A stretch of 64,000 bases of DNA. It comes from Craterostigma plantagineum. Lineage: Eukaryota > Streptophyta > Magnoliopsida > Lamiales > Linderniaceae. The notes under the pieces are model-generated. The model was not told the DNA's origin, made no database searches, and saw only the letters and a list, made by a program, of their open reading frames with translations. The position numbers were made by a program, and so were the translations under genes. The DNA lies in the NCBI GenBank assembly GCA_027422505.1, contig JAPQWV010000001.1, forward strand, positions 8,804,001-8,868,000, in the 5' to 3' direction. This document shows, one piece after another, positions 12,815-25,319 of this stretch. Position 1 is the stretch's first letter. Each line of letters starts with the position of its first letter.

Positions 12815-14129
12815 AATTTCAATATCACATAAAGTGTTCAATATTTTAGGGTTTCGATATAAAATAAGTTAGGGTTTCTGGTAAAGGCTACGGATAGAAA
12901 CGATCATGCATAATAAAGCATGCATATCACGCACGCATATCATTATAGGAATTTCATATTTACGGATAAAATAATATCTCTATAGGTCAAGATCCCGATA
13001 AAGGCAAGGACAAGGTCGAATAAGCGAACGGGATTATAAGCGAAACCTGTGAGTATGATATGCAACATGTGTTCTGTTTCTATGTGTTCTATGTGCTTAT
13101 ACGCTTTATATGAATTTATTGATTTATGATTCTATGATATACGTGTTATATGGATTGACTGGGCTTATATGCCGTAATGTGCCTATGTGACAAATGTGAT
13201 TTGATAGATTTATACGATATCTGAGACAAGGATATGAGCATAGCATTTGCATACACGTAATAATGAACAGAGAAACCGTTATGACTGCTATGACATCGAA
13301 CGATACGGATGGTATGATACGGATGCTACGGCATATATCCCTACAAATCGGGGGATTTTACAGAGTCCTGTACAGGCAACACGTATCCCTACAAATAGGG
13401 GGATTACGACATGGTTACAGAGTCCCATGCATGGGCGCCGACGGGCCTACGGTACGAGTCTAGCCAGTCTATAACGGGAGTATCACAAGAAAATGATCAT
13501 ATAGAATTGCACTGACTTATATGTCATATGAATGGATATGTGGACTATGGTTACGTGACAGTTATGTGAAAGAATATATGATTCTATGGATTTCACGTTT
13601 GATCTACGGATCTGATATGGACAACGATATGTGATGGATGTATAGAAAGGCAAATGATCTCTGGATCTTATGGCAAATGGCTATATGAACGAGCATGATG
13701 GGTATATGAATAGGATGTTACGATAGTTACGGGAAATAAATTGATTTGTGATTATAATTTCATTATTATATGTTATGGAATAACATGTTGCGATCATACT
13801 CTGAATAGTTGTTTTACAGTGTTGTAGATATCTAACAGGCTACTTAGAACGCATCCACATACGAAAGCATGGATTCAAGGTTTGCCGGCCACACTCTTAT
13901 CCTACTCCCCATAGTTTATAATTGCATTTAGTTTAAGGAACGCTAACAACTTTGGTATGATACTAAATGATTATGTTGGTACATATATGTACATTATGTG
14001 TGAAAATGAATAGACAGATATTCGCCCTCGTGAAAAGGAATGGTTATGAAAGGAAAGAAAAACGAGAAAAAAAATTATGGGAAAAATATAATTGCTGCGC
14101 AATAGAGAAAAAGGAAACGGGGCGCTACA
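10692..14129 (+). mobile_element. Gypsy LTR copy 2 (3438 bp)
   Basis: TGTCAGGAACCG...GCGCTACA, nearly identical to copy 1. It carries the ~15-bp deletion near 11827 that copy 3 also has. The TA tracts differ in length from the other copies. Confidence 0.9.
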
Positions 14130-17100
14130 TGTAGTGGTATCAGAGCCTAGGCTTTAGGTTCTGTAGACAATTGTGTGGTATGTGTATGTTATAGTTTGCC
14201 TTAGCCTCTTTTTGCATATTAAGGCAGAAGGGTAGTAAAGTGAAACAATGCATATAGAGCATGATGAACATATGACAGGGGGAGAAGGAAGACCGGTCGT
14301 ACCTGAATCACATTCATATCATATAAATAAGTAATAAGAGCATGGAAACCCTGACAATTCCCCGTAAACAAGGTATGGGAAGCTGAGAAAGATGTGTACT
14401 ATGGATCTGATGTGTATAACAGGTTTTGCAGAAATAGAAACGTGATAGAAAAGAACAGAAAAGATGTTCATCCTGTTATAATGTACTCCAGAAGAAGGAT
14501 TGGTTGTAGTCTCACTATTATAGGGACATGTATACAAATAATGGGAAAGGAGTTCCGGACAGTATAGTGTAACCTTCAGGTTGACTTGAGAGGATTTCTT
14601 AAGAGAATTTATCAATGATTACATGCTTAAAGTTTATAAAGATCAGAGAGAAAGGGAAATTTTGGAACTAAAATAAGGAAATAGATCGATAGGTTACGAA
14701 GTATTATTTAGTTATTTATTTCATTAAGGTCCCCGATATGATTGCTGTGACAGGAATAAATGCCGAATATATGAAACAGGATTGCAGTATATGATTACAA
14801 TGGTATCATGCTATCAGATATGGAGTTGTATGGAAAATTAAGGAGTGGCATCTGTGTCAAATGATTTGGAGATAGAATTTAGGAATTTCCAGAATGGTAA
14901 AAGGAAGCAGGGTAAAGTATCGTATGATGGAAAAGTGAAAAAGTGTATAATGCATCTGGACAACGAGTATACAAATAGGTATCTTAAAGAACAGTATAGA
15001 TAGAAAATGAGGATTAGGTTCGACTACTAAATGGTTGAAATCATCATAATAAGTACAGTATATTGAAGTATAAAGTCGTTAATGATGGAGTAGAGGAACA
15101 TGTGGTCTTATTAGTCATTCTTAATAGATTACGGCTTAATATTAGGTATGGAATGGTTATACTAATATTAGAGAAATCTGACCGTCTTAATAAGGAGATT
15201 AAATTCTCCTTTGGATCAATCACGTATGATATTAAAAAGGAGAAAAGAAGGTATGGGCAGCACATTTGATAATGAGCTTAGAAGTGTCTAGGATGACAAA
15301 TAGAGGATGTGAAAAGTATCTAAGTTACATTATAGGTACGCAACCATATGGACTAAAGGTAGAAGGCATTTGAATATTTCGATATTTTTATAAAGGATTG
15401 TCGGGACTATTATTAGATCGACATACAAAGTTTATCATTGGATTTCAATATGGCATGGCACCGATCGTATTAGCTAAGCTAAAGGTACAACGCAAAGAAT
15501 TGTTGAACAGATGTTATATGTGACTGAATGTATCGCCTTGAGGGACGCCTCTTCTCTTTATTAAAAAGAAGGATGATACACTCAGGTTATGTAATGACTG
15601 CCAGCAGTAAACAAGGTAACGGCGAAAAATAAGTGCCCGCTACCTTGGATCGATAACTTATTCGATTAAGTGCAAGGTTTCAAAGTATTTCTCAAGATTG
15701 ACTTAAGGTCGAGACACCATCAACTAAAGATTGCAGACGATGATATTCAAAACACCATTTTGGAACAAGACATGAGCATTTAATTATGCCATGAGATTAA
15801 AGAATACCCCTGCAATCTTTATGATGTTGATGAGTAACGCGACCTTACTTAGACCAGTTCGTGATCATCTTTATTGACGACATTCTGATATAATTAAGTC
15901 AAGAGATGAATACAAACGACATTAGAAGAATGTCAAAGGAGTTCTGAAGAATTAAAGGAATAATTAGCTACGGTTCCGATATTAACTATTTCGTTGGTGC
16001 CGAAGGTTTAGTAATTTATAGTGATACATGGTATCAATAATTAGGATGTAATGGAGCATGTAAGAGTATTGGCAGAGGTGCCTCGATGGCTAAAACTAAT
16101 GAGATGCTTTAACTAACTCATAATCGGGAATTAATTGTAGGGGTTCGGATTAAAGATATGGCCACACTACCTATATTTCTAGATATTCACAGATTATAAG
16201 AGTGAAGAATTTGCTGAACCAAATAGGACGAAATGTGAGACAAAAACGTGGGATTGGACTGCTAGTGGATCACTATGAAAAGATAAACATTGTTACGGAC
16301 GTTGAATCGAAAGTCGTGTAGTACTATTTCCTAGTTATCATCACATTCATTGTCAGATCGATTGATTTGAAATAAATAAATATTGAAAGGAATGTGAATG
16401 GTACGGGTATTATATGTACTTCGATCGTAATTCGTCTTACAGTAAATGATTAAATTAAACAAGTTCAGTTCAAGCATAAAAGCTAGTTAAAATTGCTGAA
16501 AAAAGTTAGAGAAGGAATAAGAAAGTTGTTTACTCTGGAGGGAATTAGTGTGTTGACGATTAATGGTCAGCTACGTGTTATCTAATGTTGACAACCTACG
16601 AAGGGAAATAATGGAAGAAAAGGTTACAGGGCAGCATTAAGATGTATCGAATCTCAAATCTCATTGTTAATGGCTAAGAATGAAAGGAATGTGGCCAAGT
16701 ATGTACCGAAATGTCTAACTTGTCAAAAGGTTAGAGCTGAACATCAAACGCTCTTGGATTTACGGAGTCTGCTCATAGTTTGACGTCTCGATGGGGTCTT
16801 ACAATGGAATATCTAGTGAAAAGACATGTCAATGAGACAGTTCGACTGCATAGAGTATCCACGTTTATTGTGTCTGATCGTAATTTCTGATTCGCTTTCA
16901 GAATTTTGAATAAGTTTACAGAAAGCGCTTGGAATTAAGTTATGTTTAGTACGGCGTTCATACATGGATAAATGGACAATCAGAAAGAATGATACAGATA
17001 TTGAAGAATATGCTTAGAGAGTGTATAATTAAATACAAAGGATCATTGAATGATTATATAGTACTGATGATATTAGCATATAATAATCAATACCATCTAA

Positions 17101-17718
17101 TATTAGCATTGCATCATATGAGATTTTGTATGGTTGACAATGTTCCAATATATTGGGATATGAAAGGCGAACGGATATTAGAAGGGCCAGATTTGATTCA
17201 GGGTACAATAGAAAAGATCAAACAGTTAAGAAACGACTTAAAGCAGCCTAAGAACGAAAAGGAAGTCACATTGATCGATTTCGACGGAAAATGGTAAGCA
17301 GTTGTGGGATTAGAAAAGGAAAATTAAGGCCATGATATATTGAATTACCTGAGATATGTGAAGTATTGGACCGCTGGTATACCGATTGGTGTTACCACAT
17401 GAAATATCACAGTTATGCAATGTCTTTATGTCAATATGTTATGACGATACAGATCAGATCCTTCCCATGTTTTGATTGATAGAACAGTAAGTGTTTGTTG
17501 AAAACTTCGGGCAGAAGAATCAACAGAAATCCTTGGATATACTGTTAGACAACCGCGGAATAAGGCACTTCCGATAGTAAAGATACGATAGAAAAGTCAC
17601 CTTATGTATGAAACTACTTGGGGAAAGGATGGATATATGAAGACGCAGTGCAGTACCCATAGTTATGTAAAGATACGGTATGAAATTTCGAGGTCGAAAT
17701 TTTAAAAAGGGGGAGAAT
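14130..17718 (+). pseudogene. Unit 3 internal region: dead Ty3/gypsy gag-pol
   Basis: Same structure as units 1 and 2. The integrase-tail open piece is longer here (16989-17297) through a private TAA-to-GAA change, but the rest of pol is broken at the same places as the sister copies. Confidence 0.85.
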
Positions 17719-18331
17719 TGTCAGGAACCGAAACCAAAACCTTATGTTATTCAATGTATTTATATGAATCTGTGCATTTGCATAATTAAGCACATGGTAT
17801 ATGTACAGAAAGTAATAATGTTCGATTAAGGTATTCTCAATTTATAGTATGAAATATGCATAGTTGATGTAAATAAATGTATGTCTATGGAAGAGAAGTG
17901 AGAATTTCGAAACTTAGGGTTTTATGAGTATAGCTTAGAAAATTACAAAGAAATTGGAAAGGTAAGTCAAGAGAAATTAGAAATTTAAGCAAAATAGAAT
18001 TTCGAAAGGGGGAATTTCACACCTTGGAGAATCTCGAAAGGGACATGGATAGAATGTCGAGTAGGTTTCGAATTCTTCAATGAGGTTTCGAAATAAATTA
18101 GTAATGAAAACTTAGCAAGTGGGGAAAACAAATATAATAATAATAGAATTATTACGAAGGATATGATAGGTATTATGAACATATCGAAATCACTTGATTG
18201 TCTTTTATGGAATAACAAAGGATAAGAACTCAAAGCAGTACACGTGGTGACCAGCAATACTATTAACTATGACTAATATAATTTTACTTCATTTTGAAGT
18301 ATACACATCACCATCTTTGAACTACGTATAT

Positions 18332-18366
<35 letters not shown>

Positions 18367-19625
18367 ATGACTTAAAAAGAAAAGAGACACACATTACATA
18401 AATAACGAAAACAAGAACAGATTAAAGGGGGACGCGAAAACTTTTAAGCAAGAACAAAACCTCAATTTAGCTAAGGAATTTAAATGTGAAGTAGGTATGA
18501 TTTCAATTTCAACACATGACTATCTTTATAAATTATTATATAGTAAGTTTTATATGATCGTTCCACGTTTAGTGTGTATGTCTTGAAACAAAATATAGAT
18601 GGTTAAGCTGACACGTTTAACCTTAAAAGAATTGTATGTGATTAGAAGATTATATGATCAGTGATAGGTGACTTATATAATATCAATACTGTGTTAATTG
18701 TGAATGATATGAAATGAGCGTTTGTGCTCATGAGATAAGTTTCGATATTAAACGTTTGAATTGCTATTGAGTAATCATATAACTTCCGGCCATAGGTAGT
18801 AGTTTGGTTTAATGTTAACATAAAAGTTAGTAGTATAATTATTGAACATTGAACACGTCCATAGGATTAGTTTTCGATAGTAGAACAGTGGTAGAAATAC
18901 TTGAAGGTTGAGTTGTAACATTAATTACGGGTTATGAATATTAGCATTTTAATGTTTTAATATTCCAGGGTTTCGCTGCTTTATTCCATATATGAAGTTC
19001 TCAGTATAGTTAGATATAAAGATTTCAGTAATATGGAAATTTAGTCCTCAGAGTTTTAAAGTAAAAAGAATTCGTATGTGTCTAAACTTGAGTTTTCAAT
19101 ACACATATTAGGGTTTTTGCAGAATAATAAAGATTTCATTTCAGTTTCCTAGAATGGTTTTCATTCGGTATTAGATAACATATGTTAGAATTAGATGAAT
19201 CTCGATATAGGAGAATGTCGAGTTATGTTAAGATGTCGAAATCCGTTAACATATCGAAATCCTTTAATATGTTAAAATCATTTATATTACATTTCGACAA
19301 TTAGAAGAGAAGGCCTCGAGATTTAAAAATTCATTCAGATAAAATGCCGAGTTATGATTATTCATTTTAATAGGATCCCGAGTTATGATAACTCAATTAG
19401 ATGGGATCTCGAGTTATGATGTCGAATAGGATGTCGAGATTTTGAAATCTAATTAGATGGAATGTCGAGATATGATTTCGAGATTTATAAAGACATTACA
19501 CGGATTTCGAGATGTGATTTAAAAATCAAATTTAAGATCTCGCATAAGGTTCCGAAAGTGATTAGGAAAATGTCGAGATGTGTTTCATGGCACATTTCGA
19601 AATCCCATATTGTACTTTAAAATTC

Positions 19626-19668
<43 letters not shown>

Positions 19669-21147
19669 ATACATACTACATGGATTTTGATAAGTATAGA
19701 TTGACATATACTACATAGATTTCGATAAGTATAGATTTCGAGATAAGTATAGATTTCTAGATATAACTCGAAATTTACAAATACAATTAATTTGAATTGA
19801 GAAATAAAGAGAATTGTGATATATATATATATAAAGAATTTCAATATCACATAAAGTGTTCAATATTTAGGGTTTCGATATAAAATAAGTTAGGATTTCT
19901 GGTAAAGGCTACGGATAGAAACGATCATGCATAATAAAGCATGCATATCACGCACGCATATTATTATAGGAATTTCATATTTACGGATAAAATAATATCT
20001 CTATAGGTCAGGATCCCGATAAAGGCAAGGACAAGGTCGAATAAGCGAACAGGATTATAAGCGAAACCTGTGAGTATGATATGCAACATGTGTTCTGTTT
20101 CTATGTGTTCTATGTGCTTATACGCTTTATATGAATTTATTGATTTATGATTCTATGATTACGTGTTATATGGATTGACTGGGCTTATATGCCGTAATGT
20201 GCCTATGTGACAAATGTGATTTGATAGATTTATACGATATCTGAGACAAGGATATGAGCATAGCATTTGCATACACGTAATAATGAACAGAGAAACCGTT
20301 ATGACTGCTATGACATCGGACCATACGGATGGTATGATACGGATGCTACGGCATATATCCCTACAAATCGGGGGATTTTACAGAGTCCTGTACAGGCAAC
20401 ACGTATCCCTACAAATAGGGGGATTACGACATAGTTACAGAGTCCCATGCATGGGCGCCGACGGGCCTACTGTACGAGTCTAGCCAGTCTATAACGGGAG
20501 TATCACAAGAAAATGATCATGTAGAATTGCATTGACTTATATGTCATATGAATGGATATGTGGACTATGGTTACGTGACAGTTATGTGAAAGAATATATG
20601 ATTCTATGGATTTCACGTTTGATCTACGGATCTGATATGGACAACGATATGTGATGGATGTATAGAAAGGCAAATGATCTCTGGATCTTATGGCAAATGA
20701 CTATATGAACGAGCATGATGGGTATATGAATAGGATGTTACGATAGTTACGGGAAATAAATTGATTTGTGATTATAATTTCATTATTATATGTTATGGAA
20801 TAACATGTTGCGATCATACTCTGAATAGTTGTTTTACAGTGTTGTAGATATCTAACAGGCTACTTAGAACGCATCCACATACGAAAGCATGGATTCAAGG
20901 TTGGCCGGCCACACTCTTATCCTACTCCCCATAGTTTATAATTGCATTTAGTTTAAGGAACGCTAACAACTTTGGTATGATACTAAATGATTATGTTGCG
21001 TACATATATGTACATTATGTGTGAAAATGAATAGACAGATATTCGCCCTCGTTGAAAAGGAATGGTTATGAAAGGAAAGAAAAGAAAAAAATTTATGGGA
21101 AAAATATAATTGCTGCGCAATAGGGAAAAAGGAAACGGGGCGCTACA
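17719..21147 (+). mobile_element. Gypsy LTR copy 3 (3429 bp), right end of the array
   Basis: Starts TGTCAGGAACCG and ends GGGGCGCTACA. The next base is not a PBS but the first base of a Cassandra 5S-like segment (TATCACCAAGG), so this is the outer right end of the array. Confidence 0.9.
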
Positions 21148-21410
21148 TATCACCAAGGTCGACCTACCTTTTCGGGAGTCCATCTATAGAAACTCCGAAG
21201 TTAAGCGTGCTTGACTTGGGGCAATCTATGGATGGGTGACCCATTGGAAAGTTTCTCAGGTGCGTGTGAGCGAGTGCATGAAGCACGCTGAAAGGTTAAA
21301 TGGTGATACAGTGGGGCTAGACTATCAGTCGGAGTGTGGTAGGGCCAACCCCACTAGTCCCGGTAGGAACCGATGCTACAGTGACACCCGGTATGGGACG
21401 GGATGTTACA
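21148..21410 (+). mobile_element. Right part of a Cassandra-type LTR with 5S rRNA-derived sequence
   Basis: Matches the 3' part of the LTRs at 48198-48663 and 48736-49133. It contains CTCCGAAGTTAAGCGTGCTTG (5S box A) and GGATGGGTGACC (5S intermediate element). The box C equivalent is degraded. It ends GGATGTTACA and no PBS follows, so it is a solo or truncated LTR. Cassandra TRIMs are known to carry 5S-like Pol III promoters in their LTRs. The left part should lie beyond the left end of the gypsy array. This is not a functional 5S gene. Confidence 0.85.
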
Positions 21411-22235
21411 CTTTCAGTTATATCAGGGAACGTTTCATCCACTGTATGACGAGCGATATTGGGAGCCTCCTGATTTTTCGCAGAGCTCCACCGATATTCA
21501 TCTTCTGACGCTGGCATTAGGTACAAAGCTCTCTGTACAAGAACGCCAGAACGGCACTGCCCCAGCTGTAAGTGTGCACGGCATCAATGTCTTCAAACAA
21601 CGGAAGTAAAGTCATGGGCATCGAGGTTCCGCTGGAATCGGGGAACAACACCGATCCCATGAGCAACAGCGCATATGCACGTGCGCGCTGATCGACCTCA
21701 TAATCTGGGCTTTCGTTGTCGATCTAGTTGGCTTCTAACCAGTCTGCAAACTTCCTCAACGACACATTCGTCCCGTTGTACGCACCCACAGCAGGTCTAT
21801 AACCAGTCAGCTCCTCCAGGTAATCGAGCCACTGATCCTGCATCCTGTTGTGGATCATACCACTAACTGAGTGACCATCGACGGGGAGTCCCCACAGCAC
21901 ACCGACGTCCTCAAGCGTGACGGTCGCCTCACCCACAGGCAAGTGGAACGTGTGCGTCTCCTTCCTCCACCTCTCTACGAGAGCAGTGATCAAGTGTGGA
22001 TCTAACTTCTGAGATCCACAACTATAGACGCGTAGAACGACATCGTATCCAACTTCTCCAAAATACGACCGTGCAACTGCACCGGTCGTGAATGCTTACC
22101 CCATACGACACTCTCCAAACCCCTAACGGTCAAAGGCGTGGCTAGGGCAGCATCAGAATTGGATAGTACATCGTTACAACGATGACTATCCTCGAATATC
22201 AACAGCGATCTATCGGACCGTAGTATTCGTATGTA
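21411..22235 (-). pseudogene. Plant mobile domain (MAIN-like) gene remnant
   Basis: Read on the minus strand from about 22202, a first piece runs to 22002 and ends in FYASIVVDLRS. A +1 shift gives QKLDPHL, then the open piece 21993-21724 with ITALVERWRKETHTFHLP, ATVTLEDVGVLWGLPVDG and WLDYLEELTGYRP. This is the classic N-terminal part of the plant mobile domain family (MAIN/MAIL and PP7-long-form-like proteins). Further on, in another frame, come ARAYALLLMGSVLFPDSSG and YSWGSAVLAFLYRELC, then a stop. At least two frame breaks and the missing C-terminal half make it a pseudogene. It abuts the Cassandra LTR at 21410. The family occurs both as host genes and inside transposons; nothing here decides which this was. 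Confidence 0.82.
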
Positions 22236-22521
22236 TCACTCCTAAATCGAACGTTTACAAGTCAATATCGCAACTACCAACAATCATACACATAAATTCA
22301 ATCATGTAGTAACAATCGAATCAATCAACCTACAAACCCACCCTAATTTCAAAATTAGGTTTCCAAATTAGGGAAAATTCCTAAATCGAATCAAATGTCC
22401 AAAACTAACGTGTTACATCAATCTACTAAGCAACCCACAATATCTAGTGCACTATTATACCAAAAACACAAACTTAAACTCAAGAATTCGACGAAATTTA
22501 ACGAAACATCAAAATCAAGAT
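22236..22521. other. AT-rich flank of the PMD remnant
   Basis: No gene seen. It lies upstream of the minus-strand PMD remnant and probably holds its old leader or promoter. A short inverted AAAATTAGG/CCTAATTT pair lies near 22341-22373. The 9-bp target duplication of the Mutator-like element begins at 22522. Confidence 0.4.
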
Positions 22522-23282
22522 TTAAAGAAAGGGAGAATTTCATGTCAGGCCCTGATAATCTTTGAACTTTCTGTCCAGGCCCTGTCAGAAAAGGAGTTAG
22601 TTTAGAGGACCTATTTTCTGTAAAATTCGAGTATAGGACCAAAAAATGTTATTTGACGAAAATACCCTTACTAAAATGTTTTTTTATGTTTTATTTTTTT
22701 CCAGCGAAAGTCTATACGTGTTGCTCGTGGTCTTATATGGAGCGGTACTTTTACTTCATTTTATATTACTAAGTTACAGCATATTGTTACTGTGTAACAA
22801 CGAAACATTACTCTCCAATGATATTGTGTTACGTTTCTATTGCAAAATGTTATCAAATTAACAATAATTTCAACATATTAGGTCATAAACTTTGAATTTT
22901 GTGGGGCCCTTCAATCTCGTGCCATTTAAGAGGGTTGAATGATGTTTTGGAAGTAAGTACATGTTTAGCGCTGTTTCCAAAATATATGTGTTAGCGGGTT
23001 GCAGTGTTTTTGGGCGGGCATCGCAATTATTTTCGGAAAAAGCATAAAGTGATACCCGTAAGTTTGTATCCGTTATTAGAAGGAACACTTGTGTTTATAG
23101 TTTAGGCGGGAATCTTAATTTTTCAGCGTACTGTTGGGAGGGAATTCAGGGGACTATTGGCGGGAATATCAATTTTTTGCTTAAAGGGTCCATAAAATAA
23201 TGTGTTACAGTTATGAAGTAAAGCATTACCAATTTGAGTTTTCAGAATAGTGTTTCTATTTTTAGTGTTTATAGTTTTAAAT

Positions 23283-23374
23283 TAGGGTTTGAGGTTTGGG
23301 GTTAGGGGTTCGGGGTTTGGGGGTTCAATGTTTGGGGTTTTGGGGTTCGGGTTTTGGGTTTAGGGTTTAGGGTT
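23283..23374 (+). repeat. Degenerate telomere-like minisatellite
   Basis: About 90 bases of GGGTTT, GGGTTTGG, GGGTTCGG and finally GGGTTTAGGGTTTAGGGTT. It drifts from degenerate to the perfect plant telomere word TTTAGGG at its right end. It lies inside the Mutator-like element. Confidence 0.75.
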
Positions 23375-24074
23375 ATGTTTTATAAATGTTGCTTGTGATG
23401 TATTGTCGAACTTAGAGTTGTTTCGTGATATAATTTTTAATGTTACATTTCACATTATGAAGTATACTTTATGTTTGCAACGAAGGGGACCTTGGTTACA
23501 TGACAAACACCCACAACACTGGACCATTAACCTCAACGTCAATAAAATTTGATTTGTCAGTGAGTTCTTTGGTAAATTCATCAAATTATATATTTTCCTT
23601 TATGAAAATCTCACACCTTCTGGAATAAGTGCATCAACGATCGAAATTATCGAATTGGTGAAGTGTTATTGACAACAATATAATCCGTTATCAGTCCACT
23701 ATTTGGTGTTATAACGTAAGTTTTTCTTGATTTCGCTAACATAAGGAAGAGGTATTTTATTCTGCAAATGTGTTAATACATAACGGGTCAATCATGGGGG
23801 TATTCACTGACCACACAGAACCATCCAGATGCATCACGAAGCTTCTAGAAAATTCCGAACTATGTATTATCAGCATAGATCAATCCGTCATGACAATATG
23901 TCCATATGTTATCAGTTATCATCTTTGTGTTATGACGTAAGTTTTTGTTTGTTAATCATAGTTTTCACTAATAAAACACAAACTTTAACACTGGCATTAA
24001 ATTGACTTTTACACGAATAATTGTTTACTGTTAAGATGCACGATCAAATTGACTTTATTTACACCACGGTTCAA

Positions 24075-25200
24075 CATTAACGACGTGATTTATGCAGTTT
24101 TCATTTGTTTTTTAGTGCCGTTTGTGATTTTCGTTCTTTTTCTTCCGATCCATTGGTTGTATACAGAATGTGTTATTTACGACAAACAAAGTGTTATTAC
24201 CTTTTAGCGACGTGTTACTTCTAAGTTAACATTTGTTATTAACCATAAGACATTTGTTATTTTTTGCTATGTTATAAGTATTTCTTTACACGATTTGGGG
24301 AAAATACAATATCCGTTTCTTGCAACTAATCGGTACAAATTCGAGGTACCCATGAGAAATTGAGGTCTATTTTACCTTATTGAGTCAATAACGACGACTT
24401 TTATGCACTTTTCATATGTTTTTAGTGTCGTTTGTGATTTTCGTTCTTTTTCCCCGATCCATTGGTTGTATGCAGAATGTATTGTTTATGACAAATAAGG
24501 CGTTCTTACCTTTCAGCGACGTGTTACTTCTAAGTCAACACTTGTTATTAACCATAAGACATTTGTATTTTTTTTGCTATGTTATAAGTATTTCTTTTTT
24601 ACACGATTTAGGGAAAATATAATATTCGTTTCTTGCAAGTAATCTGTACAAATTCGAGGTACCCATGAAAATTGCGGTCTATGTTATATTATTGAGTCAA
24701 TAACGACGTGATTTATGCAGTTTTCATTTGTTTTTTAGTATCGTTTGTGATTTTCGTTCTTTTTCTCCCGATCCATTGGTTGTATACAGAATGTGTTATT
24801 TACGACAAAAACAAAGTGTTATTACCTTTCAGCGACGTGTTACTTCTAAGTTAACATTTGTTATTAACCATAAGACATTTGTTATTTTTTGCTATACTAT
24901 AAGTATTTCTTTTTTACACGATTTGGGGAAAATACAATATTCGTTTCTTGCAACTAATCGGTATAAATTCGAGGTACCCATGAGTAATTGAGCTCTATCT
25001 ACATTATTGAGTCAATAACGATGTGATGTATGCAGTTTTAATCTGTTTTTACTGTCGTTTGTGATTTTCGTTCATTTTCTCCCGATCCATTGGTTGTATA
25101 CAGATGTGTTATTTATGACAAACAAGGCGTTATTACCTTTCAGTGATGTGTTATTTCTGTGTCAACATTTGTTATTATCCTTAAGACATTTGTTATTTTT
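24075..25200 (+). repeat. Four tandem repeats of about 310 bp
   Basis: Units start near 24075, 24386, 24698 and 25013; the last is partial (about 190 bp). Each contains TTTTTAGTGTCGTTTGTGAT, TTTTCTCCCGATCCATTGG, GTGTTATTACC, TTACTTCTAAGT and AATTCGAGGTACCCATGA or close variants. Units differ by roughly 5-10 percent by eye, so the duplication is not very recent. Tandem repeats inside Mutator-like elements usually lie in the terminal regions; here they are subterminal. Confidence 0.85.
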
Positions 25201-25319
25201 GCAAAACTTATCAACATTCATATCCGGTCATAACAACTGCAATCTTAGCAATATCTTTGATTTGGGTTTATCACATGTAATAATATCGATTGTTGTCTTG
25301 GTTAAATCCATTTACAAAT

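Larger units (their letters stand above)
1..21147 (+). repeat. Tandem array of a 7-kb Ty3/gypsy retrotransposon
   Basis: Three near-identical copies of a ~7.03-kb unit lie head to tail (positions 81, 7102 and 14130 are equivalent). Each has a primer binding site, a decayed gag-pol, a polypurine tract and a ~3.4-kb LTR. Neighbouring units share one LTR, so the order is LTR(end)-internal-LTR-internal-LTR-internal-LTR. This is what unequal recombination between LTRs produces, not three separate insertions, because no target duplication lies between units. The copies differ by scattered SNPs, a few small indels and TA/TG microsatellite lengths. The left end of the array is outside the window. Confidence 0.93.

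Noticed and set aside
1..21147. Satellite DNA or a CRISPR-like array for the 7-kb repeats.
   Set aside because: Each unit has PBS, pol remnants, PPT and TG...CA LTRs; it is a tandem retrotransposon.
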